A stretch of 8,680 bases of DNA, from contig URTO01000061.1 of NCBI GenBank assembly GCA_900550745.1, positions 1 to 8,680 on the forward strand, in the 5' to 3' direction. This stretch comes from an uncultured Desulfovibrio sp. (lineage in GTDB: Bacteria; Desulfobacterota; Desulfovibrionia; Desulfovibrionales; Desulfovibrionaceae). The position numbers were made by a program, and so were the translations under genes. The notes beneath the pieces were generated by a model that made no database searches, was not told where the DNA came from, and worked only from the letters and a program-made list of their open reading frames with translations. Below are positions 6,081-8,680 of this stretch, piece after piece (the first letter of the stretch is position 1; every line of letters begins with the position of its first letter).

Positions 6081-6120
6081 ATGATGAAGGGGCAGCCGTG
6101 CTGCCCGCCCTTCATATCAT
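6081..6120. promoter_or_regulatory. Large imperfect palindrome in the copZ/copA control region (candidate operator or copZ leader hairpin)
   Basis: GGCAGC (6091-6096) pairs with GCTGCC (6100-6105) around CGT, and ATGAAGG (6084-6090) pairs with CCTTCAT (6109-6115) after a 3-nt interruption. The outer ATGAT (6081-6085) also finds ATCAT at 6116-6120, so the symmetry reaches the copZ -10 box (6116-6121). It does not match the CueR, CsoR or CopY operator patterns that I know. It could be a repressor site covering the copZ start, or a hairpin in the copZ 5' leader. Confidence 0.5.
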
Positions 6121-6138
6121 AAGAGCTTAGCCGATATT
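6111..6138 (+). promoter_or_regulatory. Weak candidate promoter for copA
   Basis: TTCATA (6111-6116) and GATATT (6133-6138) are 16 nt apart and match sigma70 consensus at four of six positions each. The start point would be near 6145, just before the copA ribosome site, and the -35 would overlap the copZ -10 on the other strand, so the two promoters could not easily be used at once. The match is modest and this is a guess. Confidence 0.25.
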
Positions 6139-6143
6139 GGCAA
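6116..6143 (-). promoter_or_regulatory. Sigma70-type promoter of copZ
   Basis: On the minus strand TTGCCA (-35, 6138-6143) and TATGAT (-10, 6116-6121) are separated by 16 nt; each differs from consensus at one position. It is well placed for copZ, giving a leader of about 55-60 nt from a start near 6109. The -35 lies next to the copA ribosome-binding region and the -10 abuts the palindrome at 6081-6120. Confidence 0.65.
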
Positions 6144-6158
6144 GCAGAGGAGAGGCAC

Positions 6159-8498
6159 ATGGATCAGCAGAAAGAAGTTCTTTTCACCGTGGGCGGCATG
6201 CACTGCGCCGCCTGCTCATCGCGGCTTGAGCGCGTCCTGAACGGCATGGACGGCGTACAGTCCGCCACCGTCAGCCTTGCCGCCAACAGCGCCACCGTCG
6301 TGCCTGATCCTGCGCTTTCCGAATCAGACACCGAAGCCCTTATCCAACAGATTGGGGAGCGGGCCGTGGATATGGGGTTCACCGCAACGCCCGTGGCCCC
6401 GGAAGCCGATATGGTGGACACATGGGAAGCGCAGCAGCAGGAAACCATTGGGCGGCTCGCGATGCTGAAGGCCCGGCTGTGGCCCGAATTCGGATTCACC
6501 ATCCTGCTGCTTCTGGTGTCGATGGGGCACATGTGGGGGCTTCCGCTGCCCGCAATCATCGATCCCATGCATTCGCCGGAGTCCGCCCTCAACCACGCGC
6601 TGTTGCAGCTTGTGCTAACCTTGCCGGTCATCTGGTCGGGACGCCATTTTTACCTGACCGGCCTGCCGAACCTGTGGCGGCTCACCCCGAACATGGACAG
6701 CCTCGTGGCGATGGGCACGGGCGCGGCGTTCCTGTACAGCCTGTGGAATACGGCCGAGGTTGCGCTTGGGCATACGGGCAAGGTGATGGATCTGTATTAT
6801 GAGTCCTCCGCCGTGCTGATTTCGCTCATCTCGTTCGGCAAGTACCTGGAGGCCGTTTCGCGGTTCCGCATGTCCGACGCCATCGGGGCCCTCATGAATC
6901 TGACCCCGGAAACGGCCCTGCGCCTGCCCGCCCCCGACAAGGCGGATCAGGCCGAAGAGGTTCCGGTCAAGGCCGTGCGCGTGGGGGACTATTTGCAGGT
7001 GAAGCCCGGCGGGAGGATTCCTGTTGACGGGGTAGTAACAAGCGGCGCGTCCAGCGTGGACGCCTCCATGCTGACCGGCGAGTCCATGCCCGTCCCTGTG
7101 GGCGTGGGCAGTTCGGTGGCGGGCGGCACGATGAACACGACCGGTTCTTTCATCATGCGGGCCGAGCGCGTCGGTGCGGATACGGCCTTGTCGCGGATCA
7201 TCAAGCTGGTGCGCGAGGCGCAGAGCTCCAAGGCGCCCATCGCCCGGCTGGCCGACGACGTGAGCCTTGTTTTCGTGCCGACGGTCATGGCGCTGGCGGT
7301 CATCGCCGGTGCCGGGTGGCTGTTCTTGGGGCATGTGCCGGTTTCGGAAGCCTTCCGTATTTTTGTAGCCGTGCTGGTGGTGGCTTGCCCGTGTGCGCTC
7401 GGCCTTGCTACGCCCATTTCCATCATGGTGGCTACGGGCCGGGGCGCGCAGATGGGCGTGCTCGTCAAGAACGGTACGGCCCTTGAACTCGCGGGCCGTC
7501 TGGATGTGCTCGTCTTCGACAAGACCGGGACGCTGACCGAAGGCAAGCCCCGCCTGCTTGCCGCCGAGTCCTTTGATCCGCTGTTCGACGAGGAGCGCAT
7601 CTTGGGATACGCCGCCTCGCTTGAGGGCGTGTCCGAACATCCGCTTGCGCTGGCCGTGACGTCCGCCGCCGAGGAGCGGAACCTCCGCCTGTATCCCGTC
7701 AGCGGCTTTGCCAGCGTTTCCGGCCTCGGCGTATCCGGCAATGTGGATCTGGAAAACGAGTCCATACCGTTGTTGCTCGGTAACAAGCGGTTGATGGAAG
7801 AGCGGCAGGTTGCTTTTGATGCGGTAAAGGATCTGGATGCCCGTTTGGCGGGGCTGTCGGATTCCGGCGCGACGCCCCTCTTGCTTGCCGTGAGTGGCCG
7901 CCTTGTGGGGATGCTTGCCGTAGCTGACGCTATCCGCCCGGAAACGGCGGGCGTGGTGAAGGAGCTCCGCCAGCTTGGTTTGCGGGTGATCATGCTCAGC
8001 GGCGACAACCGCCGCACGGCTGAAGCCATCGCGAAGGCTGCGGGCATAGATGAGGTGATTGCCGATGTGTTGCCGGATGGTAAGGAGAAGGTGATCAGCG
8101 AATTGCAGGCCTCCGGGCTGCGGGTGGGGATGATCGGCGACGGCATCAACGATGCCCCCGCGCTGGCCCGTGCCGATGTCGGCATGGCGATGGGCAACGG
8201 CATCGACGTCGCCGTAGAAGCCGGGGACATCGTCCTTCTCGGCAGCGACACCCGTTCTGGCAAGGGGCTGCGCGGCGTGGTGACGGCGCTGGAGCTGAGC
8301 CGGGCAGCCTTGCGGAACATCCGGGAGAATCTCGGCTGGGCCTTCGGCTACAACATCCTTTGCCTGCCCATTGCCGCCGGGGTGCTCAAGATTTTCGGCG
8401 GCCCCTCGCTCTCACCCATGATCGCGGGTACGGCGATGGCCTTCTCGTCCGTCTCCGTTGTGCTCAACGCGCTGCGCTTGCGGCGGTTTGGAAAGTAG
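6159..8498 (+). CDS. copA: Cu(I)-exporting P1B-type ATPase CopA
   Basis: CopA pumps Cu(I) out of the cytoplasm with ATP. The 779 residues fit a form with one N-terminal metal-binding domain. In order: HMA domain with GMHCAAC (13-19); membrane segments at about 111-130, 146-166, 177-200 and 213-232; the actuator domain with LTGES (305-309); segments 5 and 6 (about 365-425) with the transport site CPC (410-412); phosphorylation site DKTGTLTE (Asp454); nucleotide-binding SEHP (492-495); MLSGDN (612-617) and GDGINDAP (660-667); then segments 7 and 8 with YN (731-732) and MAFSS (760-764). CPC plus YN plus MxxSS is the Cu(I)-specific P1B-1 signature, so copper rather than zinc or cadmium is well supported. 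The start at 6159 has a purine-rich GAGGAGAGG 3 nt upstream. It is divergent from copZ. No frameshift or missing catalytic residue was seen. Confidence 0.97.
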   Translation: MDQQKEVLFTVGGMHCAACSSRLERVLNGMDGVQSATVSLAANSATVVPDPALSESDTEALIQQIGERAVDMGFTATPVAPEADMVDTWEAQQQETIGRLAMLKARLWPEFGFTILLLLVSMGHMWGLPLPAIIDPMHSPESALNHALLQLVLTLPVIWSGRHFYLTGLPNLWRLTPNMDSLVAMGTGAAFLYSLWNTAEVALGHTGKVMDLYYESSAVLISLISFGKYLEAVSRFRMSDAIGALMNLTPETALRLPAPDKADQAEEVPVKAVRVGDYLQVKPGGRIPVDGVVTSGASSVDASMLTGESMPVPVGVGSSVAGGTMNTTGSFIMRAERVGADTALSRIIKLVREAQSSKAPIARLADDVSLVFVPTVMALAVIAGAGWLFLGHVPVSEAFRIFVAVLVVACPCALGLATPISIMVATGRGAQMGVLVKNGTALELAGRLDVLVFDKTGTLTEGKPRLLAAESFDPLFDEERILGYAASLEGVSEHPLALAVTSAAEERNLRLYPVSGFASVSGLGVSGNVDLENESIPLLLGNKRLMEERQVAFDAVKDLDARLAGLSDSGATPLLLAVSGRLVGMLAVADAIRPETAGVVKELRQLGLRVIMLSGDNRRTAEAIAKAAGIDEVIADVLPDGKEKVISELQASGLRVGMIGDGINDAPALARADVGMAMGNGIDVAVEAGDIVLLGSDTRSGKGLRGVVTALELSRAALRNIRENLGWAFGYNILCLPIAAGVLKIFGGPSLSPMIAGTAMAFSSVSVVLNALRLRRFGK

Positions 8499-8509
8499 GG
8501 GGGAATGAA

Positions 8510-8564
8510 TCGGGGAGGGGAGGAAGAACCTTTCTGAAGAAAGGCTTCTTCCTCCCCTCCCCGA
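8510..8564. terminator. Very long hairpin after copA
   Basis: The 18-nt arm at 8511-8528 (starting CGGGGAGGGG) is perfectly complementary to 8546-8563; an extra T-A pair (8510/8564) and, past a one-base bulge (8545), CCTTTCT 8529-8535 with AGAAAGG 8538-8544 extend it. This gives about 26 base pairs closed by a tiny loop. It starts 11 bp after the copA stop and very likely ends its transcript or protects the 3' end, although no T run follows. Its right arm contains the 15-mer also found at 5214-5228. Confidence 0.7.
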
Positions 8565-8680
8565 ACCCTTCCCCTTCATCTCCAAAGACTTTCGACTGGT
8601 GGGGAGGCGGCGCGGCGGGAGTCCCGCTGTATGATGGGCTATAAAAATGTGGGCAAGCCCGGAAATATCAGTTTCCGGGC
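8565..8680. other. Gene-free right edge with a perfect hairpin at 8657-8680
   Basis: No gene is visible here. GCGGGA-G-TCCCGC (8615-8627) is a short perfect palindrome. At the very edge GCCCGGAAA (8657-8665) pairs perfectly over 9 bp with TTTCCGGGC (8672-8680) around TATCAG. The plus-strand flank past the edge is unseen, so a T run cannot be judged there. On the minus strand the hairpin is followed by a T-richer stretch (complement of 8641-8650), so it could end a minus-strand gene lying to the right. Confidence 0.5.

Noticed and set aside
6052..6158. CueR, CsoR or CopY operator in the copZ-copA region
   Set aside because: None of the patterns I know for these regulators is present; only the unassigned palindrome is.
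6989..8320. 443-codon minus-strand open frame antisense to copA
   Set aside because: It is Ser/Arg/Pro-rich low-complexity sequence over catalytic CopA motifs, with no start signals of its own; a GC-rich shadow.
1..8680. CRISPR array, tRNA or rRNA genes, insertion sequence or phage genes
   Set aside because: Reading both strands showed no regularly spaced repeats, cloverleaf-like segments, transposase motifs or phage proteins.

Overview
The window is a GC-rich bacterial chromosome segment made mostly of ordinary housekeeping and metal-handling genes, separated by unusually long gene-free stretches. Protein style (DnaB, TrmL, a single-HMA CopA, the MATE/DUF2156 pair), high GC and C-rich intergenic hairpins suggest a deltaproteobacterial (Desulfovibrionaceae-like) host. 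That assignment is inference from general resemblance and was not searched.

Layout, left to right. The 3' end of a GGDEF diguanylate cyclase enters from the left edge (1-305, +). A 540-bp gene-free stretch follows; its last 140 bp carry tandem hairpins that read as a structured leader. Next is dnaB, the replicative helicase (846-2195, +). dnaB converges on a minus-strand pair, a MATE transporter (3261-4634) followed after 12 bp by a stand-alone DUF2156 protein (2358-3248). Between the convergent ends lies a 90-bp block of about 81% A+T bounded by 15-bp inverted repeats. A roughly 700-bp gene-free stretch (4635-5329) then holds terminator-like hairpins and a promoter-like pair on the plus strand, where no gene is visible. 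After it come trmL (5330-5797, -), a CopZ-type copper chaperone (5857-6051, -) and, divergent from it, the Cu(I)-exporting P-type ATPase copA (6159-8498, +). A very long C/G-rich hairpin ends copA, and a second perfect hairpin runs to the right edge.

How genes work together. copZ and copA form a divergent copper-detoxification pair: the chaperone binds Cu(I) in the cytoplasm and the ATPase exports it. They share a 107-bp control region with a good sigma70-type promoter for copZ and a large imperfect palindrome overlapping its -10 box. No copper regulator gene is in the window. The MATE and DUF2156 genes look like one two-gene operon of unknown substrate.

I found no CRISPR array, tRNA, rRNA, insertion sequence or prophage gene. 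I see no convincing new multi-gene system. The items most worth checking are the AT-rich inverted-repeat block, the copZ/copA palindrome, the orphan plus-strand signals in 4885-5305, and the MATE-DUF2156 pairing.
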